Origin: Prolixibacter bellariivorans ATCC BAA-1284
GTDB taxonomy: Bacteria > Bacteroidota > Bacteroidia > Bacteroidales > Prolixibacteraceae
Assembly (NCBI RefSeq): GCF_000621705.1
Contig: NZ_JHXO01000009.1
Coordinates: 1 to 64,000, forward strand
Length of the DNA: 64,000 bases
Reading direction: 5' to 3'
Shown: positions 18,324-28,444 of the stretch, piece by piece
Layout: every line of letters begins with the position of its first letter
How positions within the stretch are numbered: the stretch's first letter is position 1
The notes under the pieces: generated by a model
The model's input: the letters and a program-made list of their open reading frames with translations, nothing else
Database searches by the model: none
What the model was told of the DNA's origin: nothing
Translations under genes and position numbers: made by a program

Positions 18324-19593
18324 GATTCGTATTACAGTCGTAGGACTTGGGTATGTCGGTTTACCCTTAGCCGTGGAATTTGGCAAAAAATATCACACCA
18401 TCGGTTTTGATATCAATTCCAATCGGGTAAATGAATTAAAAAAAGGACACGACCAAACACTTGAAATTCCGGACAAGGAACTAAAAACGGTTTTGGAGAG
18501 CCCAGGCAAAGCAAATAGTCTGCGATTTACTGATGTAAAGAAAGAAATCAGCAACAACAATTTCTTTATTATCACAGTCCCAACCCCCGTAGACAAAAAT
18601 AACAGACCCAACCTGACCCCGCTTTGCAAGGCCTCCCAAACCGTTGCTTCCGTATTAAAAAGGGATGATATCGTTATTTATGAATCAACCGTATATCCGG
18701 GCGTAACGGAAGAAGAATGCGTACCCATACTGGAGCGGTTCTCCGGATTGAGATTCAACCAGGATTTCTTTGTCGGTTATTCGCCGGAGCGCATCAATCC
18801 GGGAGATAAGGAGCATACCGTAACTCGGATAAAAAAAGTGACTTCAGGTTCGACTCCGGAAACTGCCGACAAGGTAGATAAGCTGTACCAAACCGTTATT
18901 AAAGCGGGGACCCATAAAGCTCCTTCCATAAAAGTTGCCGAAGCAGCCAAGGTAATTGAAAACAGTCAGCGGGATATCAATATCGCATTCGTAAACGAAC
19001 TGGCTAAAATCTTTAACCGGCTAAGCATTGACACTCAGGATGTATTGGAAGCTGCCGGTACCAAATGGAACTTTTTGCCGTTTAGGCCAGGCTTGGTTGG
19101 CGGACATTGCATTGGTGTTGATCCGTATTACCTGGCACAAAAGGCGCAGGAAGTTGGTTATCATCCGGAAATTATTCTTGCCGGAAGGCGCATGAATGAT
19201 AGCATGGGCCATTATGTCGCTGCCGAAGTGGTCAAACTTATGATTCAACATGGCATTTCTATCAAACAAAGCAGGGTGTTAATCATGGGAATAACCTTCA
19301 AGGAAAACTGTCCGGACACCAGGAACACCAAAGTTATTGATATGATAGATGAACTTAACGAGTTTGGCTGCAAAGTGGATGTCTACGACCCCTGGGCTCA
19401 CCCGGAAGAAGTCGAAAAAGCTTATCATATCACGATGGTACCCTTCTATCGAATTCCGGACTACGATGCAGTGGTTTTGGCTGTGGCACATAATAAGTTT
19501 AAAGAATTCGATTTCAAACTGTGCAATAGTCATACGGTAGTTTATGATGTAAAAGGCTTCTGGCCTTCTGACAAAGTCGACGGGAGATTGTAA
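18316..19593 (+). CDS. tviB: UDP-N-acetylglucosamine 6-dehydrogenase (TviB/WbpO type)
   Basis: This 425-residue UDP-sugar dehydrogenase oxidises C6 of a UDP-HexNAc to the acid with 2 NAD+. It shows the Rossmann motif [11 protein letters not shown], an ESTVYPG block, [10 protein letters not shown] and the catalytic Cys in [13 protein letters not shown] (near residue 263). It resembles Salmonella TviB closely through its length, more than it resembles UDP-Glc dehydrogenase. Overlap with the epimerase gene indicates translational coupling, so the two supply a uronic or amino-uronic sugar for the repeat unit. Confidence 0.88.
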   Translation: MTEIRITVVGLGYVGLPLAVEFGKKYHTIGFDINSNRVNELKKGHDQTLEIPDKELKTVLESPGKANSLRFTDVKKEISNNNFFIITVPTPVDKNNRPNLTPLCKASQTVASVLKRDDIVIYESTVYPGVTEEECVPILERFSGLRFNQDFFVGYSPERINPGDKEHTVTRIKKVTSGSTPETADKVDKLYQTVIKAGTHKAPSIKVAEAAKVIENSQRDINIAFVNELAKIFNRLSIDTQDVLEAAGTKWNFLPFRPGLVGGHCIGVDPYYLAQKAQEVGYHPEIILAGRRMNDSMGHYVAAEVVKLMIQHGISIKQSRVLIMGITFKENCPDTRNTKVIDMIDELNEFGCKVDVYDPWAHPEEVEKAYHITMVPFYRIPDYDAVVLAVAHNKFKEFDFKLCNSHTVVYDVKGFWPSDKVDGRL

Positions 19594-19660
19594 GTATAAA
19601 ATATTTCCGCTATTTCTCATTTTCATTCACGAAACAACCAATAAACCGGGCATTAATCTA

Positions 19661-21049
19661 ATGAAAAACATTTACCAACAGCTTTATAAATCTTCGCCTC
19701 GTTCACTTGCCAACCTGCTCATCAGTTTCTACAATGTCAGGCAATACCGGATTCGTCACGGAGGTGCTTATCAGGCATTCCGAAAATACTTTGAAGAAAC
19801 AGAAAAGCTTTCCCGGGAGGAAGCAGAACAAGAACAATTGAAAAGATTACGGAGTTTTTTGCGATACACGTATGAACATTCGAAATATTATCATGAGAAA
19901 TGGCGTGAACTCCATTTGAGTTTCGATCATTTAGGATGGGAAGAATTTAATCTCCTTCCCTTTATAACGAAAGAAGAACTTCAAAGGAATCTCAGAGATA
20001 TTTGCACCATTAACCCGCGGACAGCAATAAAATTTCAAACGGGAGGAACTACCGGAGTTTCGTTACAGGCATATTACACACCCCGCAACATACAGGAACG
20101 TTTCGCCATGGTCGATCATTTCAGAAGTCGTTTTGGATTTGATTTCGGTGAAAAAACAGCCTGGTTTACCGGAAAGGACTTACTAAATAAAGGAGATGTA
20201 GCCAAACATCGGTATTGGCGCACAGATTTTCGAAATAATATCCGGTTTTACTCAACTTATCATCTTCAACAAAAAAACTTTATCTACTACATTGATAATT
20301 TCAACAAATACCAACCAAAATATTTCAGCGGAGCAACCTCTTCTCTGTCGGAAATTGCGAGGGGAGGATTAAAAGCAGGCATCAAGTTGAACTACCGTCC
20401 CGAAGCTGTTTTCCCGACAGCGGAAATGCTAATGAAACAAGACAGGAAGGCAATGGAGACATTTTATGGTTGTGGTGTTTATGACCAATATGCCTCATCC
20501 GAAGGAGCTCCCTTCATCACACAGTGTAAGAAGGCCCATATGCACATGGAATTGATGACCGGTGTTTTTGAAGTTCTCGATACCAGCGGGCAGCCAGCGG
20601 ATTTCGGTGAACTGGTTGTCACGTCGTTTACTACCGAAGGAACGCCGCTCGTTCGCTACCGCATCGGCGATATGGTGGAAATGAATACCAAATCAGTGGA
20701 TTGCTATTTGAAATATCCTATCGTGAAGAAAATTCACGGACGTCTGAGTGATTGCATTTATTCGAGGGAGACCGGAAAAATTTGTCAGGGAAACATTGTC
20801 AATTCAGTAAAGAATATTCATGGAATTATTCGGTTTCAGATTATACAAAATAATATGGATGGTATCTTAGTGAAGATAGTTAAATCGAAGCAATACATTA
20901 GGGAAGTCGAAGAAAAGAAACTACTAAAAGAACTTAGAATCCGACTGGGGAAAAAGATGGATATCCAATTCAACTATGTGAATGAAATACCACGTGAACG
21001 CAGTGGAAAATACCGTATTATAAAAAACAACTGCAAAGAAGAAATTTAG
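19661..21049 (+). CDS. CapK-like adenylate-forming enzyme, copy 1
   Basis: This 462-residue protein belongs to the PaaK/CapK branch of ANL (AMP-forming) enzymes. It has the P-loop FQTGGTTGVSL near residue 127, YASSEGAPFITQC near 280, TPLVRYRIGD near 330, and the C-terminal ERSGKYRI block that holds the A10 lysine. Such enzymes activate a carboxylate as acyl-AMP. In capsule loci they are often present but the substrate is rarely known. It is followed by a collinear paralogue of exactly the same length, indicating tandem duplication. It probably activates an acyl or aminoacyl group for decorating the polysaccharide. Confidence 0.85.
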   Translation: MKNIYQQLYKSSPRSLANLLISFYNVRQYRIRHGGAYQAFRKYFEETEKLSREEAEQEQLKRLRSFLRYTYEHSKYYHEKWRELHLSFDHLGWEEFNLLPFITKEELQRNLRDICTINPRTAIKFQTGGTTGVSLQAYYTPRNIQERFAMVDHFRSRFGFDFGEKTAWFTGKDLLNKGDVAKHRYWRTDFRNNIRFYSTYHLQQKNFIYYIDNFNKYQPKYFSGATSSLSEIARGGLKAGIKLNYRPEAVFPTAEMLMKQDRKAMETFYGCGVYDQYASSEGAPFITQCKKAHMHMELMTGVFEVLDTSGQPADFGELVVTSFTTEGTPLVRYRIGDMVEMNTKSVDCYLKYPIVKKIHGRLSDCIYSRETGKICQGNIVNSVKNIHGIIRFQIIQNNMDGILVKIVKSKQYIREVEEKKLLKELRIRLGKKMDIQFNYVNEIPRERSGKYRIIKNNCKEEI

Positions 21050-21146
21050 TTTCACTCCTAAATCATCAGAATATTCTACACAATAAAGATTGTCATTCGG
21101 CTATTTTAAGACAACACTTTGTTAATTCTGCTAAACCAAAACTACG

Positions 21147-22535
21147 ATGAACACCCTCTACGAACACATTTACAAATCCTCTCCCAACGCTGTTGCGAAT
21201 TTATTGGTCACTCTCTATAACATCCGGCAATTCCGCATCAGGCATGGTGGAGAGTACCCCAATTTCAGGAAATACTTTGAACAAACCGAAAACTGGTCAC
21301 CCAAAGAAATTGAAAACGAACAACTGAAAAGATTACGTTATTTCCTGAAACACACCTATGAACATTCTCCTTATTACCGCAAAAAATGGGGCGGTTTAAA
21401 TCTTGACTTCGATCGGCTGGACTGGAATATGTTCAGAAAGCTCCCTTTAATGACCAAAGAAGAGCTACAGAAAAATATCAAGGACATTTGCACCATTAAT
21501 CCTCATTCTGCGGTTAAGTTCCAAACAGGTGGAACCACAGGTGTTTCGCTACAGGTATATTATACCCCCCGAAATATCCAGGAACGTTTTGCCATGGTTG
21601 AACATTTCCGTAGCCGTTTCGGATTTAAATTTGGCGAAAGAACGGCATGGTTTACCGGCAAAGACCTGTTAAATCAACGCGATGTATCCAAGCATCGTTA
21701 TTGGAAAACGGATTACCAAAACAAGATTCAGTTTTACTCCACCTTCTACATTCAACAAAAAAACATTCCCTATTATATCGAAAACCTCAACAAGTACCAA
21801 CCTCCCTTTTTCAGTGGCATCACGTCGTCGTTGGCCGAAATCGCCAAAGGCGGACTAAAAGCCGGTTTGAAACTGAACTATCAGCCAAAAGCGATATTTC
21901 CAACAGCCGAGATGCTGTTGAAAAGTGATCGGGTGGCCATGGAAATGTTTTACGGTTGCGGCGTATACGACCAATATGCTTCATCGGAAGGTGCTCCTTT
22001 CATCACTCAGTGCAAGAACGGGCATATGCATTTTGAAATGACCTCGGGAATTTTCGAAGTTCTAGATTCAAAAGACCAACCATCCGATTTCGGCGAGTTA
22101 GTCGTTACATCCTTTACAACCGAAGGAACTCCACTGGTTCGTTACCGGATAGGCGACTTGGTCGAGTTGGAAACAAAAAAGACTGACTGCTACCTGCATT
22201 ATCCGGTTGTGAAAAAAATCCATGGCCGGTTTACCGACTGCCTCTATTCGCGGGAGACCGGGAAGGTTTGCCAGGGAAACATTGCCAACTCGGTTAAGCA
22301 TGTAAATGGAGTGCAACGTTTTCAAATCATTCAGAATGACTTGGATGCCATCCATGTTCAAATTGTTAAAACCGACGAATACCGAAAAGAAGTCGATGAA
22401 TGCAAACTGGCAAAGGAATTGCGCATCCGGCTGGGAAAACAGATCAACATTCAATTCAAATATGTCCCGGAAATCCCGAAGGAACGGAGCGGAAAATTCA
22501 GGTTGGTAAAGAATTATTGCAAAGAGACAATCTAA
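21147..22535 (+). CDS. CapK-like adenylate-forming enzyme, copy 2
   Basis: This is also 462 residues and aligns without visible gaps to the upstream copy, with roughly two thirds or more of residues identical by eye. The same key blocks are present: FQTGGTTGVSL, YASSEGAPFITQC, TPLVRYRIGD and ERSGKFRL. The 97-bp gap between the copies shows no promoter. Differences are spread along the protein and are densest in the first 120 residues and in the C-terminal third, so the copies may have split substrates. Neither copy shows any loss of motif that would mark it as inactive. Confidence 0.85.
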   Translation: MNTLYEHIYKSSPNAVANLLVTLYNIRQFRIRHGGEYPNFRKYFEQTENWSPKEIENEQLKRLRYFLKHTYEHSPYYRKKWGGLNLDFDRLDWNMFRKLPLMTKEELQKNIKDICTINPHSAVKFQTGGTTGVSLQVYYTPRNIQERFAMVEHFRSRFGFKFGERTAWFTGKDLLNQRDVSKHRYWKTDYQNKIQFYSTFYIQQKNIPYYIENLNKYQPPFFSGITSSLAEIAKGGLKAGLKLNYQPKAIFPTAEMLLKSDRVAMEMFYGCGVYDQYASSEGAPFITQCKNGHMHFEMTSGIFEVLDSKDQPSDFGELVVTSFTTEGTPLVRYRIGDLVELETKKTDCYLHYPVVKKIHGRFTDCLYSRETGKVCQGNIANSVKHVNGVQRFQIIQNDLDAIHVQIVKTDEYRKEVDECKLAKELRIRLGKQINIQFKYVPEIPKERSGKFRLVKNYCKETI

Positions 22536-22580
22536 CCGCAGGCCCCTTTTACCACAAAATAAGGACACTCAATAATAAAG

Positions 22581-23825
22581 ATGGTTATTGCCACAACACA
22601 TGTAAAAAGTCTGCGCCGAAATGTCGCCTGGATGTTTGTCGGAAACGGGTTCTATGCCTTTTGCCAATGGCTGGTATTATCCATTCTCTCTAAGTTAACG
22701 ACCATTCAGGAACTGGGCTATTTCACACTCTCACTCGCAATTGCCACTCCGGTATATATGTTTATGAACTTCCAGCTACGTTCCGTGCTGATAACCGATG
22801 CTGAAAATCGATGGGAATTTTCGGAATTCTTCACGATCCGAATAGCCACCACAACACTGGGATTCTTGATTGTATTAATGATCGGTGCATTTTTCGGGTC
22901 CGGCACCTTCTTCACAATCTTGTTATTACTTAGTGCGATAAAAGCAATCGAGGCTTTCACTGACATCATTCATGGTAAATTGCAGCAGCAGGAATCCATG
23001 TCGATGATTGCCCGCTCATTAATGATAAAAGGTTCCGGATTCGTCCTTTCAGTCATCATTGGGATTGTAGTTTTCAAAAGCCTGATATCCGGATTATTAC
23101 TATATTTTTTGCTATGTATCGGGTTCATCTATTTTATCGATTACCATTTTCTTGTCCGGGTAACCGGAAAAATAAAGTTATTGTCGAAGTCCATCACCAG
23201 AACCATATTGATTGTAGGTTTTCCGTTGGCAATTGTCAGGCTTATCATTGCTTTAAATGGAAATGTGGCCAAGTACATCGCTGAAATCAGTCTGGGAACC
23301 GAAAAGCAGGCAATCTATTCTACACTCGCCTACCTGATTGTGATGGGAGACGTTCTTATTCAGGCCATCGGTCAAACGTTCATCCCCCGAATCAGCAAAT
23401 ATGCTAAAGAGCAAGACTGGAAATCGGTGAAACGGCTGAAATTCTATTTCTCCATCATTTGTATTGTTACCGGCTTTTCTCTTTACCTGGCAAGTATAAC
23501 AGCTGGTGAGCTCATTCTAAAAATCCTGTTTTCAGCTGAAATAGCAAAATATCAGCACCTCTTCTCTCTCCTGATGATTACCGGCATACTGGTATATTAT
23601 TCATCTTCAGCCGGCCAAACCCTGACGGCCTTAAAAATATTCAAGCCTCAACCCTGGATTCACGGCGTAGTATTTACCGTCAACATGATATGTCTGCTAT
23701 TCCTGGTCAAGCCTTTCGGCCTCACAGGCATTGTATATGCTACCATTACAGCATACGTTGTGAGAATTATTTTATCGGAGTGGCTGCTATATCGTCACCT
23801 ATATCTACGAGGTACAATTTCGTAA
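22581..23825 (+). CDS. wzx: Wzx-type polysaccharide flippase
   Basis: A 414-residue integral membrane protein with about 10-12 hydrophobic helices and few long polar loops. It begins with a short basic cytosolic lead (THVKSLRRNVAW), as in the MOP/PST superfamily. The pattern LSKLTTIQELGYFTLSLAIATPVY after the first helix is typical of oligosaccharide flippases. It is expected to flip the undecaprenyl-PP-linked repeat unit. Its place directly ahead of the polymerase supports this. Confidence 0.85.
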   Translation: MVIATTHVKSLRRNVAWMFVGNGFYAFCQWLVLSILSKLTTIQELGYFTLSLAIATPVYMFMNFQLRSVLITDAENRWEFSEFFTIRIATTTLGFLIVLMIGAFFGSGTFFTILLLLSAIKAIEAFTDIIHGKLQQQESMSMIARSLMIKGSGFVLSVIIGIVVFKSLISGLLLYFLLCIGFIYFIDYHFLVRVTGKIKLLSKSITRTILIVGFPLAIVRLIIALNGNVAKYIAEISLGTEKQAIYSTLAYLIVMGDVLIQAIGQTFIPRISKYAKEQDWKSVKRLKFYFSIICIVTGFSLYLASITAGELILKILFSAEIAKYQHLFSLLMITGILVYYSSSAGQTLTALKIFKPQPWIHGVVFTVNMICLLFLVKPFGLTGIVYATITAYVVRIILSEWLLYRHLYLRGTIS

Positions 23826-23844
23826 CTGAGATCCAAACCAATTC

Positions 23845-25329
23845 ATGTCAAATTCTTATTCGAACATACTAATAACTCCAGTTGTCTGGCCGGCAAGCTA
23901 TCATGAGCGGTATGTACACCGTTTTCGTATGATCTTGGCAATCTTCATAACGGCAGTGATTCAGGCTCTGTTTCTTTATTCAGGAAAAGTTCCGCTGCAC
24001 TGGTTTTTAGCGCCGGTTGATTTGATGGGAATTATGATAATTTATAAGCTCATCGACATCGCTTCAACCAAAGATTATCTATCACAAGTTGACTTTTATG
24101 CCTACATCATCTTCCTGAATTCTCTTTTTCTGGCACCAAACTTCCACTTTCTGAAAAACTTTTGGCTCCCGTGGGTGCCCAATCATCCGCCCCGCTGGGA
24201 GAATTGGGTATTAATCTGGGGATTGTTAAATCTTATCGGCCTGACTCTTTTCCTGACCATACGCGAATTTACCCAAAGCAAGCCCAGACTAACACAAACC
24301 ATTTGGTTTTTCAATCACCGGAGGAATTACATCATCATTCTGTTTATGATCGTCAGTTTTGCAGCGCAAGCTATGGTGTACGCCAAGTTTGGTGGTATTT
24401 CGGGTTACATCAGGGAATATGAAGAAGCCCGGGCTGACGCATTCAGGGGAATGGGCTATCTGTTTACAATTTCAGAGATCTTTCCGATTCTGTTTATCAT
24501 CTGGTTCTTCCTGAACAATATTGGGAAGAAAAACATTCCCGCGATCAAAATCTATATTTTCTTCATACTACTTTTTGCTGCTTGTATCTATTTCGGTGGG
24601 CTTAAAGGCCGAAGAAGCAACACGATATTTACCATGTTTCATGGATTCTTTCTCGTTCATCTCTACCTGTACCGGTTCAAACTCCAGGAAATTTTATTGG
24701 CACTCACGTTTGGAATGGTTTTCATGCTCATTGGAAAAGTATACAAACTCATTGGTTTTGATGCTATTTTATTACTAAAGGATTTGGATTTCAAAACCCT
24801 ATTTGAGTATAACGCCCGATACGGAAACGGAACCATTCCTACACTCATCGGCGATTTTGGCCGGTGTGATGTCCAGAGTTTTCTCATTTACCGGAATTAT
24901 GTCGATGGTTTTCCTCAATATTGGGGAGTGGAATACTTCGGTGATTTAATTAAAATGTTTCCCTCTATTATTTCGGACCATTTCACCGATGTTCCGTCCA
25001 AAATCGAAGTAGGTGCCAACTATCTCTATGGTAGTAAAACCAGAATTTTTGGCGTTTTTGGCGAGTACATCTTCAATTTCGGTTTATCGACTGCTTACCT
25101 GTCCTACTTAATTTTTGCCGGCATGGTGATTCTGGCTGACCGATTCGTCAAAATGCTGCATAGCAATGATATTCGACTCATTATTGTGCCGCTTATTTTC
25201 AATTTTATCATCATCGCTTTTTTATCCGATCTAGATAATATGGGCTTCTTCCTGTTCAAACGATTAACCATCCCGGTTGTTCTTCTGTGGCTGGTTTCCG
25301 AACGACATGAAGTCAGGCCCGCTGAATAA
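23845..25329 (+). CDS. wzy: Wzy-type repeat-unit polymerase
   Basis: A 494-residue protein with about 11-12 predicted membrane segments and a large polar loop. A GGLKGRRSNTIF block near residue 250 corresponds to the Gly/Arg-rich motif often seen in O-antigen polymerases. Sequence similarity in this family is low, so the call rests on topology and on the position between flippase and glycosyltransferase. It would join repeat units at the periplasmic face. Confidence 0.78.
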   Translation: MSNSYSNILITPVVWPASYHERYVHRFRMILAIFITAVIQALFLYSGKVPLHWFLAPVDLMGIMIIYKLIDIASTKDYLSQVDFYAYIIFLNSLFLAPNFHFLKNFWLPWVPNHPPRWENWVLIWGLLNLIGLTLFLTIREFTQSKPRLTQTIWFFNHRRNYIIILFMIVSFAAQAMVYAKFGGISGYIREYEEARADAFRGMGYLFTISEIFPILFIIWFFLNNIGKKNIPAIKIYIFFILLFAACIYFGGLKGRRSNTIFTMFHGFFLVHLYLYRFKLQEILLALTFGMVFMLIGKVYKLIGFDAILLLKDLDFKTLFEYNARYGNGTIPTLIGDFGRCDVQSFLIYRNYVDGFPQYWGVEYFGDLIKMFPSIISDHFTDVPSKIEVGANYLYGSKTRIFGVFGEYIFNFGLSTAYLSYLIFAGMVILADRFVKMLHSNDIRLIIVPLIFNFIIIAFLSDLDNMGFFLFKRLTIPVVLLWLVSERHEVRPAE

Positions 25330-26551
25330 AACCTCTCAAACAACAACAGACGATCGCATTTATATGGATTTAATATATGTATACGAAGCGCCTTTTGTCC
25401 GGGCAACCGATGGGAATATCTACAGTGTTGGAGGGAACTTTTCCTCACGCATGTTTCAGCGCTATTTGGAAGTATTCGATCACGTATATGTAATTACCCG
25501 GGTCCGCAACGCCGAAGGAACTTTCCCTGAAGATAACCGGGTGGAAAATGAACACATTACAGTGTGGCCACTTCCGCATTATTCAGGAATGTTGCAGTTT
25601 ACAGGAAAATACCTTGCTATCCGAAAAGAATTAAAATCACATATTCGCCCAAATTGCGCTTATATTCTCAGGGTGCCCAGCATTATTGGCACCATCATGG
25701 GGCGATTACTTTACCAACAAAAAATACCATACGGTGTAGAAGTGGTGGGAGATCCATATGATGCATTTGGCCCAAACGGAATTCAACATCCGCTCAGGCC
25801 GGTTCTCCGACGGAAACTTAGAGCCGATTTAAAAAGAGCTGTAGCCAACGCCGAAGCGGCATTATATGTTACCCGGAATTATTTACAGGAACGTTACCCG
25901 GCATCATCCGGAAAATTTCAGACTCACGCCTCCAATGTTTCACTTGTCGATGATGCCTACGTCGACCAACCAAAACATTTTAACGGAGACACAAAAGAGT
26001 TCAATCTAATATCGGTAGGTGCACTTGCACAGATGTACAAATCACCGGACATAGTACTTCAGGCTATAAATCAACTACATAACAATGAAATAAAATGCCG
26101 GCTAACCTGGTTGGGAGATGGAAAATACATGGACGACATGATACAGCTCTCAAAAGAACTGGGAATCGGTAAATACGTCTCTTTTGAAGGAAGAATTAAC
26201 TCCGGCGAAAATGTCCGGGTCTATCTTGACAAAGCCGACATTTTCATTCTCGTTTCCAAAACAGAAGGACTCCCGAGAGCAATGATAGAAGCAATGGCCA
26301 GAGGATTACCTTGCGTAGGTAGCCACGTTGGTGGAATTCCGGAATTGCTGGATAATGAAGTAATTGTTCCCGCAGGAGATGCAGAAGCCCTTGCTCAACT
26401 ACTCAAAAAAGTGATGAATAATTCAGCATTCCTGAATAATCAGTCCGCGCGAAACCTCGAAGTAGCTCATTCATATAGCCACGAGCAGCTAAGTCACAGG
26501 CGCGAAGAGTTTTATCACAAAGTAAAATCATCTGTACGAATCGAAAACTAA
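25307..26551 (+). CDS. Glycosyltransferase family 4
   Basis: A GT-B fold enzyme. The start is uncertain: ATG 25307 overlaps the upstream gene by 23 bp, while ATG 25364 (MDLIYVYEAPFVRATDGNIY) would begin right at the conserved fold. The longer frame from 25277 is unlikely. The C-terminal domain has the retaining GT4 signature TEGLPRAMIEAMARGLP followed by GGIPELL (an E-x7-E pattern near residue 325 of the longer form). It transfers one sugar of the repeat unit from a nucleotide donor; donor and acceptor cannot be told from sequence. Confidence 0.88.
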   Translation: MKSGPLNKTSQTTTDDRIYMDLIYVYEAPFVRATDGNIYSVGGNFSSRMFQRYLEVFDHVYVITRVRNAEGTFPEDNRVENEHITVWPLPHYSGMLQFTGKYLAIRKELKSHIRPNCAYILRVPSIIGTIMGRLLYQQKIPYGVEVVGDPYDAFGPNGIQHPLRPVLRRKLRADLKRAVANAEAALYVTRNYLQERYPASSGKFQTHASNVSLVDDAYVDQPKHFNGDTKEFNLISVGALAQMYKSPDIVLQAINQLHNNEIKCRLTWLGDGKYMDDMIQLSKELGIGKYVSFEGRINSGENVRVYLDKADIFILVSKTEGLPRAMIEAMARGLPCVGSHVGGIPELLDNEVIVPAGDAEALAQLLKKVMNNSAFLNNQSARNLEVAHSYSHEQLSHRREEFYHKVKSSVRIEN

Positions 26552-26709
26552 ATAGTAATACGCATTTCCCAATTGACTAAAAACAGGCACTGCCTTTCTC
26601 TCAAACACGTTTTTCACCTCCTGCAGGTCAGTAGTCATTCGGTAAAAGCCACCCCTCGGCAATGATTATCATTACCGGTGAAACAACTGACCCGATAAAA
26701 CAAACTAAA

Positions 26710-27867
26710 ATGAAGATTGTGATTATTGCCAGCAACGATTTTTCTCTCATTAATTTCAGGAAGGAGTTAATTTTAGAATTCCGCAACCGGGGATTCAATA
26801 TCGTTGCTGCAGCCCCGCCTGAACTACCAATCGTTCGAAGAGAACTCTCCCGGTTAGGTATTAAATATTATCCGCTAGCCTTCAGCAAAAACGGCCGGAA
26901 TCCCATCAAAGATATCCTGTTCTTTTTTTCGCTACTCCGAATTCTGATCAAAGAAAAACCGGATTACTTGCTTTCCTATACCATTAAGCCGGTCATTTAC
27001 GGCAATCTGGCGGGGCGGTTTTTCAAAAATCTGAAACGGTACTCTATCATATCGGGACTAGGATACATTGCCAACGAAGACGAGCTTCATCCCAAAAAAC
27101 TGACACTGCGCATTATCGACATTCTCTATCGGATGAGTTTGAAAAATATCAACGGGTTATTCTTCCAGAATTACGAAGATGTAGCGTTCTTCCTGAAAAA
27201 GGAATACATTAATTCACCGGCCATTGCTCAGGTGACCATGGGTTCTGGCGTCAATACCCGACATTTTACAAAAGAGCCATTTCCTTGGGGAACATTCCGT
27301 TTCCTGCTTGTTTCCCGACTTCTCCGATCGAAAGGCATCGCCATTTATGCTGATGCCGCCCGCATTGTCAAAACGAAATTTCCTTCCGTAGAATTCGATC
27401 TGCTTGGTGGGTACGATCTCAGTTGCGATGACGCCATTACTCCCGACGAAATTCAGAATTGGGAAAAGGAAGGTCTTTTTCACTACCGTGGAACAACCAG
27501 CGATGTCAGGCCCTACCTGAAGGAATCGACGGCTTTTGTGCTTCCATCCTACTACCGTGAAGGAATTCCGCGATCCATCATGGAAGCGATGGCCACCGGT
27601 CGCCCCATTATTACCACCGATGCGATTGGCTGCCGCAACACGGTCAAACACGGACAAAACGGGCTGTTAGTCAAGCCACGCGATGTACAAAGCCTGGCTG
27701 ATGCCATGATATACCTGATAGAACATCCGGATGAAGTTAAAACCATGGGTGAAAAAAGCCGTCAGATGGCAGTGGATGTTTTTGAAGTAACCGAGGTAAA
27801 CAAAGTGCTCCTTGAATACATGGATTTAGAATTGCATGTACCGGTATCTGTTCAAACCTTTGCTTGA
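26710..27867 (+). CDS. Glycosyltransferase family 4, PglA-like
   Basis: About 385 residues from the ATG at 26710 (MKIVIIASNDFSLINFRKEL); an upstream in-frame ATG at 26662 adds 16 non-conserved residues. The N-domain block LSYTIKPVIYGNLAG and ISGLGYIA resemble PglA-type enzymes that add HexNAc to bacillosamine-PP-undecaprenol. The C-domain has REGIPRSIMEAMATGRPII (GT4 E-x7-E). It overlaps by 32 bp the phosphoglycosyl transferase gene that follows, so these two probably carry out the first two steps of repeat-unit assembly. Confidence 0.87.
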   Translation: MKIVIIASNDFSLINFRKELILEFRNRGFNIVAAAPPELPIVRRELSRLGIKYYPLAFSKNGRNPIKDILFFFSLLRILIKEKPDYLLSYTIKPVIYGNLAGRFFKNLKRYSIISGLGYIANEDELHPKKLTLRIIDILYRMSLKNINGLFFQNYEDVAFFLKKEYINSPAIAQVTMGSGVNTRHFTKEPFPWGTFRFLLVSRLLRSKGIAIYADAARIVKTKFPSVEFDLLGGYDLSCDDAITPDEIQNWEKEGLFHYRGTTSDVRPYLKESTAFVLPSYYREGIPRSIMEAMATGRPIITTDAIGCRNTVKHGQNGLLVKPRDVQSLADAMIYLIEHPDEVKTMGEKSRQMAVDVFEVTEVNKVLLEYMDLELHVPVSVQTFA

Positions 27868-28444
27868 TTTTGTATTGGCTTTCGCCGGAATAATCCTGCT
27901 AAGCCCGGTCTTTCTCATCCTTGTTATCTGGTTGACAATAAGCACCCGGGGAAATCCTCTTTTTACACAGGAACGCCCTGGCAAGGATGGGAAACTCTTC
28001 CGCTTGTACAAGTTCAGAACCATGAACAACAAACGGAATAACAACGGTGAATTACTGGCTGACCATTTAAGGGTAACCCGAACAGGAAATTTCCTGCGAA
28101 ACACGTCTCTTGACGAAATTCCTCAGTTGGTTAATGTTCTAAAAGGCGAGCTCAGTCTGATTGGGCCCAGACCTTTGCTAAAACAATACCTGCCCTTATA
28201 CAATGCCAAACAAGCAAGACGCCATGAAGTTAAGCCCGGCATTACCGGTTGGGCACAAGTAAACGGACGCAACGGCATCAGCTGGGAAGAGAAATTTGAG
28301 TACGACGTATACTATGTCGACAACCTTTCCTTCCTCCTCGATATGAAGATCTTATACATCACCATTTGTAAAGTATTCAAAAGAGAAGATATATACGCCC
28401 CTCACCGTGAAAGAATGGAATATTTTAAAGGAACCACCACATGA
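27836..28444 (+). CDS. Initiating phosphoglycosyl transferase (PglC type)
   Basis: A 202-residue monotopic transferase of the short PglC type. It has one N-terminal hydrophobic segment (about 8-33), QERPGKDGKLFRLYKFRTM, the catalytic Asp-Glu in TSLDEIPQL, and IGPRPLL with KPGITGWAQVNGRN. It moves a sugar phosphate (most likely UDP-diNAc-bacillosamine or similar) to undecaprenyl phosphate. The short length, PglA-like neighbour and PglE/PglF-like genes downstream agree with a diamino-sugar as the first residue. Confidence 0.92.
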   Translation: MYRYLFKPLLDFVLAFAGIILLSPVFLILVIWLTISTRGNPLFTQERPGKDGKLFRLYKFRTMNNKRNNNGELLADHLRVTRTGNFLRNTSLDEIPQLVNVLKGELSLIGPRPLLKQYLPLYNAKQARRHEVKPGITGWAQVNGRNGISWEEKFEYDVYYVDNLSFLLDMKILYITICKVFKREDIYAPHRERMEYFKGTTT

